Position numbers and translations under genes: made by a program
In this document: one piece after another, positions 16,095-25,348 of the stretch
Layout of the letters: each line of letters opens with the position of its first letter
Numbering within the stretch: the stretch's first letter is position 1
Assembly (NCBI GenBank): GCA_016841325.1
Contig: JAENZJ010000010.1
Location: forward strand, 30,371-94,370
Direction: 5' to 3'
Source: Thermincola carboxydiphila
GTDB taxonomy: Bacteria; Bacillota; Thermincolia; Thermincolales; UBA2595
Length of the DNA stretch: 64,000 nucleotides
Notes under the pieces: generated by a model
What the model saw: only the letters and a program-made list of their open reading frames with translations
Told to the model about the DNA's origin: nothing
Database searches by the model: none

Positions 16095-17231
16095 CTAAAT
16101 ATTTAATGCAAAATTGTCCCTGTGGATTACCTCATCAAAGTCTTTGTACCCAAGCATCCTGGCAATCTCCCTGGTCTTTTTCCCCTTGATGATGTCTATT
16201 TCCAGGGACGAATAATTGACAATCCCCCTGCCGATTTCCTTCCCTTCATGAAAAACACTTACCGTATTGCCTATTTCAAAATTTCCCTCAATACTGAGAA
16301 TACCCGATGGGAGCAGGCTTTTCCCCTCTTCTGTGATTGCCTTCATGGCCCCACTGTCAATGACGAGTTTGCCCTGGATACTGGAACCAAATGCAATCCA
16401 GCGCTTTTTGGAGTGGAGTCTGTTTTCCCTGGGCAGAAAGAGGGTCCCTAACTGTTCCCCGTCAATTATTCTCCTGATAATCCTTTTCTCGCCTCCACGG
16501 GCAATAATCATGGGAAAACCTGAATTCATCGCTACCTTTGCAGCCTGAAGCTTGGTAACCATCCCCCCGGTCCCCAGCCTGGAACCACTGCCCCCGGCGG
16601 TGTTTTCAATATCCTCATTTATTTCAGTAACAAGGGGAATCAGGGTGGCATCTTTATCTGTTGCAGGATTGCCCGTGTACAGGCCGGCAATATCAGACAG
16701 GATGATCAGGAGTTCTGCTTCTATCAGGCTGGCTACCAGAGCTGAAAGGGCATCATTGTCACCAAACCTGATTTCCTCAACTGCGATGGTATCATTTTCA
16801 TTAATAATCGGGATAGTATCCATCTTCAGGAGTGCATTAAGTGCATTTCGGGCATTCAGGAACCGTTTCCGGTCCATAATATCCTCCCGGGTAAGCAACA
16901 CCTGAGCAACTGTTATCCCGTATTCAGAAAAGAGTTTTTCATACATGTGCATCAGAAGGCCCTGCCCAATGGCAGCAGCAGCCTGTTTTTCAGGTATTGT
17001 CTTTGGCCTCCGGGATAAACCCATTTTACCGATACCGGCTCCCTGAGCTCCTGATGAAACCAGGATCACTTCCATACCCCTGTTCTGCAAGTCAGCCAGT
17101 TCCCTGACCAACCGCTCCATCTGAGTGATGTTGAGCCTTCCGTGGGGATAACTAAGGGTACTGGAGCCAACCTTAACCACTATACGCTTTATGTTTTTAA
17201 AATTCCGTAAGTCATTTATATCCAGCGCCAT
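16095..17231 (-). CDS. proB: glutamate 5-kinase
   Basis: First step of proline synthesis, phosphorylating glutamate. The amino-acid kinase domain spans about residues 14-265 (VVKVGSSTL, VSSGAQGAG, ENDTIAVEE, GTGGMVTKLQAA). A PUA domain (about 285-365) completes the protein, as in other full-length ProB proteins of about 370 residues. The kinase is normally feedback-inhibited by proline. ATG 17231 follows GGGGGGAGG. yhbY is 12 bp upstream. Confidence 0.97.
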   Translation of the reverse strand: MALDINDLRNFKNIKRIVVKVGSSTLSYPHGRLNITQMERLVRELADLQNRGMEVILVSSGAQGAGIGKMGLSRRPKTIPEKQAAAAIGQGLLMHMYEKLFSEYGITVAQVLLTREDIMDRKRFLNARNALNALLKMDTIPIINENDTIAVEEIRFGDNDALSALVASLIEAELLIILSDIAGLYTGNPATDKDATLIPLVTEINEDIENTAGGSGSRLGTGGMVTKLQAAKVAMNSGFPMIIARGGEKRIIRRIIDGEQLGTLFLPRENRLHSKKRWIAFGSSIQGKLVIDSGAMKAITEEGKSLLPSGILSIEGNFEIGNTVSVFHEGKEIGRGIVNYSSLEIDIIKGKKTREIARMLGYKDFDEVIHRDNFALNI

Positions 17232-17243
17232 TTCCTCCCCCCG

Positions 17244-17552
17244 TTACGGCAATTCTATCCGGGGGTTTTCGGATGAGGGTCTGTACATCAGGAAGGTATG
17301 CCCGATAACCTGCACAAGGGCTGCTCCTGTTTCCCGTGACAGTATCCCCGCCACCTCTTTAGTATCCTGGAGACAGTTATTGAGTACCCTCGCCTTGACC
17401 AATTCATGGGCTTCCAGGGCATCATCGGTCTGTTTTATAACTCCGGGAACAATTCCGGCCTTACCAATCTGGATTACAGGGTTGATAGTGCTCCCCAGCC
17501 CGCGAAGGTATCGTTTTTGTTTTCCGGTTAAATCCGTTTCCTGTTGAACCAA
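17244..17552 (-). CDS. yhbY: YhbY-type RNA-binding protein (CRM domain)
   Basis: A single CRM domain protein with LTGKQKRYLRGLGS, IGKAGI and VIGHTFLMYR, associated with 50S assembly. I choose TTG 17552, nine bases after GAGGGGG, which gives 102 residues. The open frame extends six codons further to TTG 17570, but those overlap the ribosome site. Placed between obg and proB, it probably begins the yhbY-proB-proA-nadD transcript. Confidence 0.92.
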   Translation of the reverse strand: MVQQETDLTGKQKRYLRGLGSTINPVIQIGKAGIVPGVIKQTDDALEAHELVKARVLNNCLQDTKEVAGILSRETGAALVQVIGHTFLMYRPSSENPRIELP

Positions 17553-17619
17553 AATCGGGAACCCCCTCAATATAATTTCAGTAATGCATCAACCATACCT
17601 GTGACAACTGTTAAGCCAT

Positions 17620-17628
17620 ATTATATCA
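17620..17628 (-). promoter_or_regulatory. extended -10 promoter before yhbY
   Basis: TGATATAAT on the minus strand (17628-17620) is an extended -10 about 70 bases upstream of the yhbY start. No convincing -35 is present. Confidence 0.4.
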
Positions 17629-17669
17629 CGTTTATCCTTAGGTTGCCAGATACCATCCGGCCACAGGAC

Positions 17670-18944
17670 CTAATCCATAAATTCAAACTCCAGGTTGCCT
17701 ATCCTGATGGTATCACCATCCCTGGCCCCAAGCTTTCTCAATTCGTCATCTACACCCATGGCCCTCAGTATGCGCAGGAAACGCTTTACAGCTTCCTCAT
17801 TACCAAAATCGGTCATGGCATAATGTCTTTCGACCTCCGGTCCGGTGACAACAAATATGTCATTTTCCCTGGCAGCGGTAAACCGGGGTTCTGCTGATAC
17901 ACGGGTCACCTTTTCCGGCTCGGTTGTGTCATCCACAGCGGGAACTGCCTCTGCCAGGACCTCAGCCACCCTAAAGAGGAGAGGTTCTATTCCCTCACCG
18001 GTCACAGCGGAAACAGGGAAAATTTCAAATTCTTCGCCCAGTTCAGATTTAAATATCTCGAAATTATCGGCAGCTCCGGGAAGGTCCATTTTATTGGCCG
18101 CAACAACCTGAGGCCGCTTGGCCAAACGGGGGTTGTAGGCCTCCAGTTCACGGTTAATGGCCCTGAAGCCTGCTATGGGGTCCCGGCCTTCCACCCCAGC
18201 CATGTCGACAAGGTGGACCAGTACCCTGGTCCGTTCCACATGGCGCAAAAATTCGTGTCCCAGTCCCGCACCCTGGTGGGCACCTTCAATGAGACCTGGA
18301 ATGTCTGCAACCACAAAGCTCTGACCATCAGGCATTCTGACCACACCCAGGTTGGGAACCAGGGTTGTAAAAGGATAATCCGCGATTTTGGGCCTGGCAG
18401 CAGAAATCCTTGATATAAATGTTGATTTTCCAGCATTTGGGAAGCCGACCAGTCCGACATCGGCAAGCAGCTTCAGTTCCAGTTCCAGCCACCGTTCCTG
18501 GCCCGGCTCCCCCTTTTCGGCAATCCGCGGCGCCTTGTTGGCAGCGCTGGCAAACCTGGCATTACCCCGGCCGCCCCGGCCGCCGGCGGCAACCACAACC
18601 TGCTGTCCGTGTACAGTCAGGTCAGCAAGCTGGTCTCCGGTTTCGGCTTCCCTGATAACTGTCCCCACCGGGACCCTGACAATCATGTCCGGGGCGCCGC
18701 GGCCGTGCATACCCTTACCCTGGCCGTGTTCCCCACGTTCCGCCTTATAATGCCTCTGGTAACGAAAATCCACCAGTGTCCTTAAACCCTCATCTGCAGT
18801 AAAGATCACACTGCCCCCGTTACCACCGTCACCACCGCTGGGGCCACCCAGGGGGACATACTTTTCGCGGCGGAAGGCAACAACTCCGTTTCCTCCGTCT
18901 CCGCCCTTGACATAAACTTTTGCTTTATCATAAAACAATGCCAT
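17670..18944 (-). CDS. obg: GTPase Obg
   Basis: Essential ribosome- and stress-associated GTPase. The Gly-rich Obg fold spans residues 1-158 ([20 protein letters not shown]). The G domain carries [19 protein letters not shown] and NKMD. A C-terminal OCT domain ends EFEFMD. ATG 18944 is used here; TTG 18938 would give the more typical [13 protein letters not shown] and is equally close to AGGTGAT. An upstream TTG at 18968 lacks a ribosome site. It follows spo0B as in Bacillus, where Obg is tied to sporulation onset. Confidence 0.96.
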   Translation of the reverse strand: MALFYDKAKVYVKGGDGGNGVVAFRREKYVPLGGPSGGDGGNGGSVIFTADEGLRTLVDFRYQRHYKAERGEHGQGKGMHGRGAPDMIVRVPVGTVIREAETGDQLADLTVHGQQVVVAAGGRGGRGNARFASAANKAPRIAEKGEPGQERWLELELKLLADVGLVGFPNAGKSTFISRISAARPKIADYPFTTLVPNLGVVRMPDGQSFVVADIPGLIEGAHQGAGLGHEFLRHVERTRVLVHLVDMAGVEGRDPIAGFRAINRELEAYNPRLAKRPQVVAANKMDLPGAADNFEIFKSELGEEFEIFPVSAVTGEGIEPLLFRVAEVLAEAVPAVDDTTEPEKVTRVSAEPRFTAARENDIFVVTGPEVERHYAMTDFGNEEAVKRFLRILRAMGVDDELRKLGARDGDTIRIGNLEFEFMD

Positions 18945-18991
18945 CACCTGAATTCTGGTTTTTTTCAAAAGAATTACGGTATTCCGGCAGG

Positions 18992-19585
18992 CTAAGCAGC
19001 CGGTACCGTAAGAGTGACTACCGTGATCCCGTCTGCCGACACAACTGCCTCAATATGTCCGTTTACCTTTTTGGCCGCTTCTTTCATAAATATATTTTCA
19101 GAAGCCAGGGCCAGTCTGTCTGCTTCTGCTCCGGCACGGAAACCAACCTTAAATACATATTGCCCGTTTTTTTCGCTAATTTCAAAATCAACGCTGCCGC
19201 CGGAACCTGGTTCCCCCTGGCCCAGGCGGACCGCCAGGGCCAGCATTTCCCTGATTATTTCAGCAACAGTCATTTCATTCTGCAGGCCTCTCTCAAATCC
19301 TGTCCCGATACTCTTTTCAATACTGATACCCTGCTTCCCGGCGGCCAGTTCGGCTGACAGTACCGCTGTTACCACATCCGGTGCCCCGAGCCGAACCAAA
19401 GCACCGGCCCGCTCCATATCTGCAGCTACCTTTTTTATATATTCACCTGCACGGTCATATTTTTTCAATTGCAGCAGGCCCAGGATAACCTGCAGGTGAT
19501 TCATAAAATCATGTCTCTGAACTCTTAAAACCTCAATCATCTCATTCAATTCAGGAAACCTCCGCATCCAGGTTAATCTCTCCAA
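18992..19585 (-). CDS. spo0B: Spo0B-like sporulation phosphotransferase
   Basis: The helical dimerisation/phosphotransfer region carries [20 protein letters not shown], with the expected phospho-His at residue 25. The C-terminal half is a degenerate ATPase-like fold. At 197 residues it matches Spo0B size, with no sensor domain. In Bacillus Spo0B relays phosphate from Spo0F to Spo0A; in many clostridia the relay differs, so the partner here is uncertain. The position directly before obg supports the assignment. Confidence 0.8.
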   Translation of the reverse strand: MERLTWMRRFPELNEMIEVLRVQRHDFMNHLQVILGLLQLKKYDRAGEYIKKVAADMERAGALVRLGAPDVVTAVLSAELAAGKQGISIEKSIGTGFERGLQNEMTVAEIIREMLALAVRLGQGEPGSGGSVDFEISEKNGQYVFKVGFRAGAEADRLALASENIFMKEAAKKVNGHIEAVVSADGITVVTLTVPAA

Positions 19586-19676
19586 AAGCCGTATACCAGC
19601 CAGGCCTTTCCAATATTCTCCCCAATGTCTGTTTTTTCCTGCCCGGGACTAAAAATACAACACTATAATTCCTGTT

Positions 19677-19907
19677 TTAGCTAAGTATGTTTTTTATCAT
19701 ATCAGCCACAGGGCTGAAAATCATCTCAATCCCGCTGGTGGGATTGGGAAGCGGAAGCCCCAGGACCTGGGCAAAAGTCAGCACCATTGCGCCCAGCATT
19801 AAAACTCCGAAAGCGGCCAGTTCCCGCCACTGCCGGTTTTTTAGCATTACAGGTGTTTCCAATGCAATTATCCCTATAAATACTATAATCAATACCAAGA
19901 TAATCAT
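19677..19907 (-). CDS. small two-helix membrane protein
   Basis: A 76-residue protein with two hydrophobic segments (about residues 1-20 and 31-52) joined by a short basic loop (MLKNRQWREL), then a Pro-containing tail. ATG 19907 follows GAGGGGTGG. It lies at the end of the ger operon, 73 bp after the GerC-type gene and before spo0B. No family is recognised. Position suggests a sporulation or germination membrane accessory, which is inference. Confidence 0.7.
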   Translation of the reverse strand: MIILVLIIVFIGIIALETPVMLKNRQWRELAAFGVLMLGAMVLTFAQVLGLPLPNPTSGIEMIFSPVADMIKNILS

Positions 19908-19980
19908 ATAAGACCACCCCTCATTTAATTAGAAATCGGCATAACACCTCACCATATGCAGTCACGTCATTTCCGGGAGC

Positions 19981-21189
19981 CTATCGAATCTGGAACGGGT
20001 CCGCAATAACCGATGTCCTCCTTATTTTGGCATCAACTTTAACAGTAACAGGCACCTCAGGGTATATCTCACTCCACTCCTGCTCTATCTCTCTCCAGTA
20101 ATCCGGATATTTTTGATGGACTGTTTTACCGAACCCGAAGATATCTGTTTTATACTTTTTCTGAGCAGTGTCCAGGGATTTTTCGGCAATTGACTTTACC
20201 TTTTGACTGAATTCCCTGTTCAGATCCCTGATGACATCCGGACTGCCCACAGCCGCATCTCCCTGGACCTCCACCACATCAGCCTCGGCATCAATCTTTA
20301 TTTCCATCTCCAGGCTGCCTTCTCTGAAGACAGGTTTAATTTCACCCGAAGCCCGTGACATAAGTACAGTAATCCGGGAAATACTGCCGGATTCGGTCTT
20401 ATGTTCCAGGACAACAGTTCCACTCTGGGTCTTTCCAATAATATACAGAAAGCCCGTTACTTCCTCAGGCGGCATAAGTCCTGCCAGCCTGTTATTGTGA
20501 AATAAGGCCAGGCCATCAAGCATGATTGTCTGTCCGGCCTCTTTCTCTCCCCTTTTGGTTCCTTTGGGTTCACGCGGTTCAATTGTCCTGATAACAGGCA
20601 GTACCGCATCCCAGCCCGGGGTTACCAGGGCCTCACTAAACCTCCTCAGGTCTACGGCAAGGGTTTCTGAAGTACCGGGCATTGACTTCACCAGTATTTC
20701 AGATATCTCCTGTGAAAGCATGTTTTCAAGTTCCGGCATTACCTTCATGGTTTCACTGGCATCCCCGCGGCTCACAAACATCCAGGTGCGCAGCCTGATA
20801 TCCTTGTGGCGCTGCAGGAAATCAAACACATCCTGAACCCCGTTACGGGCAGAATCCTCACCAATGATTACCATTTCGTTGTGATAAATTCTTAGAATCC
20901 TGGGACTCCTGCGGTAAAGTTTGCGCTCAGCGTCATATAAGGTGTCCCCCACCTCACTGACCAGCCAGTCGGCATTGGTCTCGGCAGATGTATTGGCCTG
21001 CTGGCCTCCCAGTTGGGACGGCCGGGCAACCAGGACAGTTAGTTTAGGCTTTTCCTGCCCGCCAAGGACCATCCGGTCAATCCCAATGGCTGTAACGATA
21101 GCCAGATCCTCCACTTCCCTCCTGCTCCAGCAGCCGGGGAAAAGAAGTACACTCAGGACCAAAATAACGGCAATTATCTCTTTCTTCAC
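19981..21189 (-). CDS. gerAC: spore germination lipoprotein, Ger(x)C type
   Basis: A 402-residue lipoprotein with lipobox LFPGC (Cys20), followed by WSRREVEDLAIVTAIGID, the standard start of mature GerC proteins. The C-terminal half carries the family end (IFGFGKTVHQKYPDYWREIEQEW). It is the C subunit of an A-B-C germinant receptor in the spore inner membrane. It overlaps the B gene by ATGA, showing coupled translation. Confidence 0.93.
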   Translation of the reverse strand: MKKEIIAVILVLSVLLFPGCWSRREVEDLAIVTAIGIDRMVLGGQEKPKLTVLVARPSQLGGQQANTSAETNADWLVSEVGDTLYDAERKLYRRSPRILRIYHNEMVIIGEDSARNGVQDVFDFLQRHKDIRLRTWMFVSRGDASETMKVMPELENMLSQEISEILVKSMPGTSETLAVDLRRFSEALVTPGWDAVLPVIRTIEPREPKGTKRGEKEAGQTIMLDGLALFHNNRLAGLMPPEEVTGFLYIIGKTQSGTVVLEHKTESGSISRITVLMSRASGEIKPVFREGSLEMEIKIDAEADVVEVQGDAAVGSPDVIRDLNREFSQKVKSIAEKSLDTAQKKYKTDIFGFGKTVHQKYPDYWREIEQEWSEIYPEVPVTVKVDAKIRRTSVIADPFQIR

Positions 21190-22286
21190 TGCTTTCGCCC
21201 TCCTCTGTACCGGACCAGCGCCACGGCCAGTAAACCCATAGGAATACCCAATTCGAAAAGATAGGCATAAGGTACAAAAACTGTCGCCAGGAAATCTACC
21301 AGTTCGCGGGAATTCTCAAATAATGCCATCGAATATACCAGGATAATTAAACCAACAGGATAAACCAGCGGCCGGTAGTCTTTAATATTAAGCCACTGGG
21401 CAGTACCCAGCACTGCAGCCAGGTAGAATGCCGCCACCTTAACTGTAACTCCGGCTACCCAGACAATAATGACCACCGCCTCCAGCCGCTCCAGAAAACG
21501 TCCCAGGCTGACATAACGGGCCAGTTCCAGTATCGGGAAGACCATGTTTTGGGTCAGCAGCGGGCCAAATACAGCTATACTGGTAGCTGTTGTCAGGGTC
21601 AGAAAAAATCCGATGAGGAGGACAGCACCTACCAGAGTTTTTCCTGCTTCCCGGGGTTGGTTCATAAAAGGCAGAAACATCAGGATCAGCACGATCTCCC
21701 CTCTCCAGGCGCCGGGTACCAGTGAGCCCCTGATTACCGGCTTAATCCCGTTTTCCATAAGGGGTAGAAAATTTCCAAAATTTACATCTTCAGTCAGCAA
21801 AAAAACTATAAAAACAAAAGCTGCCACAAACAGCGGGAAAAGAAACTGGTTCATCCTGCAGAGGACTTCCATCCCGTTAGACACCACAAAGGCTGCCAGT
21901 AATACAACTACAGTGTTAAACACAGGGAGCGGGGTTTCCGGGAGAAAGGCGGTTACCAGAAAGTCCCCGAATTCCCTGACTATGATTGCATTTATGTGTA
22001 TAAAAAAGAATATATACAGGAGACCTATTAACCTGCCCCCAAATTTGCCAATTATTTCCGGAGCATATTCCACTACAGATTTTTCCGGGAAATATAAACC
22101 CAGCCGTGTATATACCAGGGCAACCAATATCCCAAAAAGAGTGGCTGCCAGGCCCACAGAAATCCAGCCATCCCGGGACGCATACTGGGCAGTGATGGAA
22201 GGCACAAACAGGAAACCTGTTACTGTGATTGTAGTCACCAGGAGAAATATCATCTGGGTACTGGATACTTTCTCATCTTTTTTCAT
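21186..22286 (-). CDS. gerAB: spore germination permease, GerAB type
   Basis: A 366-residue integral membrane protein of the APC transporter superfamily with about ten hydrophobic segments. It begins MKKDEKVSSTQMIFLLVTTI as GerAB proteins do and includes LPLMENGIKPVIRGSLVPGAWRGEI in the middle. It is the B subunit, the likely germinant-binding part of the receptor. ATG 22286 overlaps the A-gene stop, and its own end overlaps the C gene. Confidence 0.93.
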   Translation of the reverse strand: MKKDEKVSSTQMIFLLVTTITVTGFLFVPSITAQYASRDGWISVGLAATLFGILVALVYTRLGLYFPEKSVVEYAPEIIGKFGGRLIGLLYIFFFIHINAIIVREFGDFLVTAFLPETPLPVFNTVVVLLAAFVVSNGMEVLCRMNQFLFPLFVAAFVFIVFLLTEDVNFGNFLPLMENGIKPVIRGSLVPGAWRGEIVLILMFLPFMNQPREAGKTLVGAVLLIGFFLTLTTATSIAVFGPLLTQNMVFPILELARYVSLGRFLERLEAVVIIVWVAGVTVKVAAFYLAAVLGTAQWLNIKDYRPLVYPVGLIILVYSMALFENSRELVDFLATVFVPYAYLFELGIPMGLLAVALVRYRGGRKQ

Positions 22287-23896
22287 TGGCCGCTCTTACC
22301 TCCGGGACGCCGCCGCGGCGGCCTGGGTTTCTGCATATAATCCTGCCGGGCCGGTTCCTTATGGCCGGTCATCCTGGGGCGGGTGAACATGCTCCACCAG
22401 GGCATACGAAAAAACATGTCTTTCAGGTCCCGCCACGATGTGGGGGCCAGCGGTGCTATGTAAGGGACCCCGAACGACCTCAGGGAACACAGGTGTATCA
22501 GCAGGGCCAGCAGTCCTGCCATAACGCCGAAAAGCCCCAGGGCAGCAGCCAGCGCCATCAGCGGAAACCTGAGAATGCGCAGGGAAAAAGCCCCGAAATA
22601 CGACGGCAGGCTGAATGAAGATATGGCCGTAAGGGCCACAACAATAACCATAGCAGGTGAGACCAGCCCTGCCGAAACAGCTGCATCTCCGATCACCAGG
22701 GCTCCCACAATACTCACCGCCTGGCCAACAGCCTTGGGCAGGCGCACTCCTGCCTCCCGGAGCACTTCAAAGGTTGTCTCCATAAGGAGGGCCTCCACAA
22801 ATGCGGGAAACGGCACCCCTTCCCTGGCGGCTGCAATGGATATCAGGAGAGGTGTCGGGAGCATCTCCTGGTGATAGGTGGTGATTGCTATATACAGGGG
22901 CGGTGCCAGCAAAGCAATATTCAGGGTAACAAACCTGATAAACCTGATAAAACTGGCAAAAGGCCACCTCAGGTAGTAATCCTCACTGGCCTGGAGGAGC
23001 TGGGGAAAAGTAACCGGCACCAGCAGCACAAACGGTGTCGTATCAACCAGGATGGCAACCTGTCCTTCCAGGAGCCCTCCGGCAACCTTGTCAGGCCGCT
23101 CAGTTGCCTGCACAGTGGGAAATACGGTCATTGGCGCATCCTCGATGTATTCCTCAATATACCCGCTTTCGAGGATACCGTCGGTATCAATTCTCTGCAG
23201 CCGGCTTTTCACCTCATCCACTATTTTGTTATTAACTATGCCTTCAATATACCCGACACTGACTGCAGTTTTGGTAACAGCCCCTATTTTCATTGTTTCA
23301 AACTTCAGGCGTGATGACTTGATGCGCCTCCTTATCAAGGTATAATTTGTCTGCAGGTTCTCGGTAAAACCCTCCCTGGGGCCGCGGACAACATTTTCTG
23401 TTGCCGGCTCAGTCACCGCACGCTGTACCCAGTCCTGGGTAGAAAGGGTAAAGGCCTTGCTGACTCCGTCAACAAATAGGACCGTCTCCCCGCTTAATAA
23501 TGAGTGCACCACATCCATCATGTTATCGTGGACCTTAACCTCAGTAAAGGCTATTATACTGCGGCTCAGGTAGCCGGCTGGGTCACTTACGGGAGCTGAG
23601 GAGTTAATGCCTGAGACATCATACATAAGTGCTTTCACCAGGTCGTCTGTAAGCATTTCCTTGTTGACCAGGCCGTCAATATATATCATTGCAGTTTTGA
23701 CCCCGCCGCCGATGGCTGCCTCAAACTCCCGGAAAATGACATCTGTACACCTGTCAAATACGGCTTTCAGGTGTTTGATGTTGCTCTCCAGGCTGACAGC
23801 AACCGGCTCTTTGGATTCACCACCGCCAATTGCCTGGGACTCATTGCGCGGTTTGGCAAAAACCTTTTTGATGATGTTTTTCCATTTCTTAAGCAT
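22283..23896 (-). CDS. gerAA: spore germination protein, GerAA type
   Basis: A 537-residue A subunit. A soluble N-terminal half contains GGVKTAMIYIDGLVNKEML and GYIEGIVNNKIVDEV. The membrane half carries the conserved PFPAFVEALLMETTFEVLREAGVRLPKAVGQAVSIVGALVIGDAAV region, and a Pro/Arg-rich tail ends the protein. ATG 23896 is five bases after AAGGGTGG; the GTG at 23905 is inside the ribosome site. It is the first intact gene of the ger operon. Confidence 0.94.
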   Translation of the reverse strand: MLKKWKNIIKKVFAKPRNESQAIGGGESKEPVAVSLESNIKHLKAVFDRCTDVIFREFEAAIGGGVKTAMIYIDGLVNKEMLTDDLVKALMYDVSGINSSAPVSDPAGYLSRSIIAFTEVKVHDNMMDVVHSLLSGETVLFVDGVSKAFTLSTQDWVQRAVTEPATENVVRGPREGFTENLQTNYTLIRRRIKSSRLKFETMKIGAVTKTAVSVGYIEGIVNNKIVDEVKSRLQRIDTDGILESGYIEEYIEDAPMTVFPTVQATERPDKVAGGLLEGQVAILVDTTPFVLLVPVTFPQLLQASEDYYLRWPFASFIRFIRFVTLNIALLAPPLYIAITTYHQEMLPTPLLISIAAAREGVPFPAFVEALLMETTFEVLREAGVRLPKAVGQAVSIVGALVIGDAAVSAGLVSPAMVIVVALTAISSFSLPSYFGAFSLRILRFPLMALAAALGLFGVMAGLLALLIHLCSLRSFGVPYIAPLAPTSWRDLKDMFFRMPWWSMFTRPRMTGHKEPARQDYMQKPRPPRRRPGGKSGQ

Positions 23897-23941
23897 GTGG
23901 ACCACCCTTGTTCTCTATTTTCAGACTTTAACCACCTGTTG

Positions 23942-25042
23942 TCATTCGGCCATTCCCGGCGTCCGCCTTTTGCGAACCAACCACAGGACTGCAATATATG
24001 CCGGTATGGCCAGCTGGATTATTGACATATAAACCGCATATACCTCAGGCCTCAAAAAATATCTCAGCTGCAGATAATTGTCAAACAGGATCACAGCCAG
24101 GTTTACTGCAAGTATTGTCAGGGGCAGCAGTACAGCCCTGCGGTCACCCAGCCTGAAAAGGTGACCGGTACTAACAGAAGCCGCATACAGGAACAGTGTA
24201 ATTTTAAGAAAATTGGAGGCAACCCAGATTAGCAGGAAAAAGCCCTCAACCCGTTCAATAAATTCAACCACGGAAATTTCCTCTACAAGGCTCAGGTAGG
24301 GATATATCCTCATTACTGCTACCCTGTTTCCGATTCCCCAGATAATGCTGAAAACAGTGAACACCAGCAGAAGACCGGCAGCCAGCACACTCAGGGGTAA
24401 AAAGGTATATTTCTTCACACTGCTGTTGAGATGCGGCAGCAGCAAAAACCAGATTACCACATCACCAAAAAACGCCCATTGGGTAACTCCGCCGCGGATA
24501 ATCGGGGCTGCCCCTTTCTCAATAAGAGGGAAAATATTGTTGGGGTCGCCAAAATTAAGAGACGCCAGGTTAATCAGGATAATCCCGCCGATAATAAGGG
24601 GAAACACAAACTGGGCCACCCTGACGATAACCTCTATCCCCATATATGCCAGCCAGTATGCCAGTAAAGCCGTAACAATAATAAAAACTATCAGCGGGGT
24701 CTCTTCATAAAAGTAGGTTACCATCAGTTCAGCAAAATCCCTCAGAGTGATACTGGCTACATGGACCCCAAACACAGTAAAAACAACACCCACAACCTTA
24801 GCCGAGATTCCTGCCCCCAGTTCCTCCAAAAAGCCGAGAACTGTCTGCCCCCGATACAGTCCGGCCATTATGGCAAGAAGGAAAGAATTAATACCGCCCA
24901 TTGCCGCAGCCAGGGCAGCAGCTATCCAGACATCCTGGTACCTGTCACCGACAGTAAGAACCGGCACACTTCAAATCATTGGGGGAATTAACACCAGTAA
25001 CGTCAGGATAAAGGCCTGCTGGCCGCTGATTTTTTCCTCCAC
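23942..25042 (-). pseudogene. second GerAB-type permease with an in-frame stop
   Basis: GTG 25042 has an excellent ribosome site (GGGAGGTGA) and begins VEEKISGQQAFILTLLVL, a normal GerAB start. Codon 24 is TGA (24973-24971), after which the same frame continues for 341 residues with full GerAB features (FPLIEKGAAPIIRGGVTQWAFFGDV). The downstream part has no ribosome site of its own. A point change to TGA is the simplest cause, real or a sequencing error. It leads the ger operon, so the organism would have two B subunits for one A and one C if the gene were intact. Confidence 0.8.
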
Positions 25043-25089
25043 TGCCCTCACCTCCCGGCCCTCATAAACCATTTAAGACCTCAGCCATT

Positions 25090-25317
25090 TTACCCGTACC
25101 GGTGCAAAACCCCCTCACCTGCAGGAGGGTAATCAAAGGTAATATTGTCACAGACCAGGCGGCAGGCACCGCACTCGAGGCAGGGGCCTTCCTGATGAAA
25201 GATAATTCCGCTTCCGGAAAGGGTAAACAGCCCCACAGGACAGATATATATACAGTTTTTGCCGGAACAGGGTTCATTACACCTGTTTGCGTCAATTATC
25301 CTGATAATTGATGCCAT
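25090..25317 (-). CDS. fixX: FixX-type ferredoxin
   Basis: A 75-residue ferredoxin-like protein with cysteines in CNEPCSGKNCIYICP and CLECGACRLVC, the FixX layout. In Fix/Etf systems it passes electrons to or from the FixC quinone oxidoreductase. ATG 25317 follows GAGGTGAC. It is 31 bp after fixC. The partner flavoproteins FixA and FixB are not in the window. Confidence 0.85.
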   Translation of the reverse strand: MASIIRIIDANRCNEPCSGKNCIYICPVGLFTLSGSGIIFHQEGPCLECGACRLVCDNITFDYPPAGEGVLHRYG

Positions 25318-25348
25318 AACAGTCACCTCGGCCTCAATTCAGATTGTA

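Noticed and set aside
21760-21785. Third copy of the AGGGGTAG palindromic repeat
   Set aside because: Only AGGGGTAGAAA matches, inside the gerAB coding sequence, and no inverted partner follows.
21544-22386. 280-residue plus-strand frame across the gerAB gene
   Set aside because: No ribosome site and a Pro/Thr/Arg composition typical of antisense to membrane genes.
24971-24973. TGA in the second GerAB gene as a selenocysteine codon
   Set aside because: GerAB proteins have no selenocysteine at this membrane position and no SECIS-like hairpin follows.
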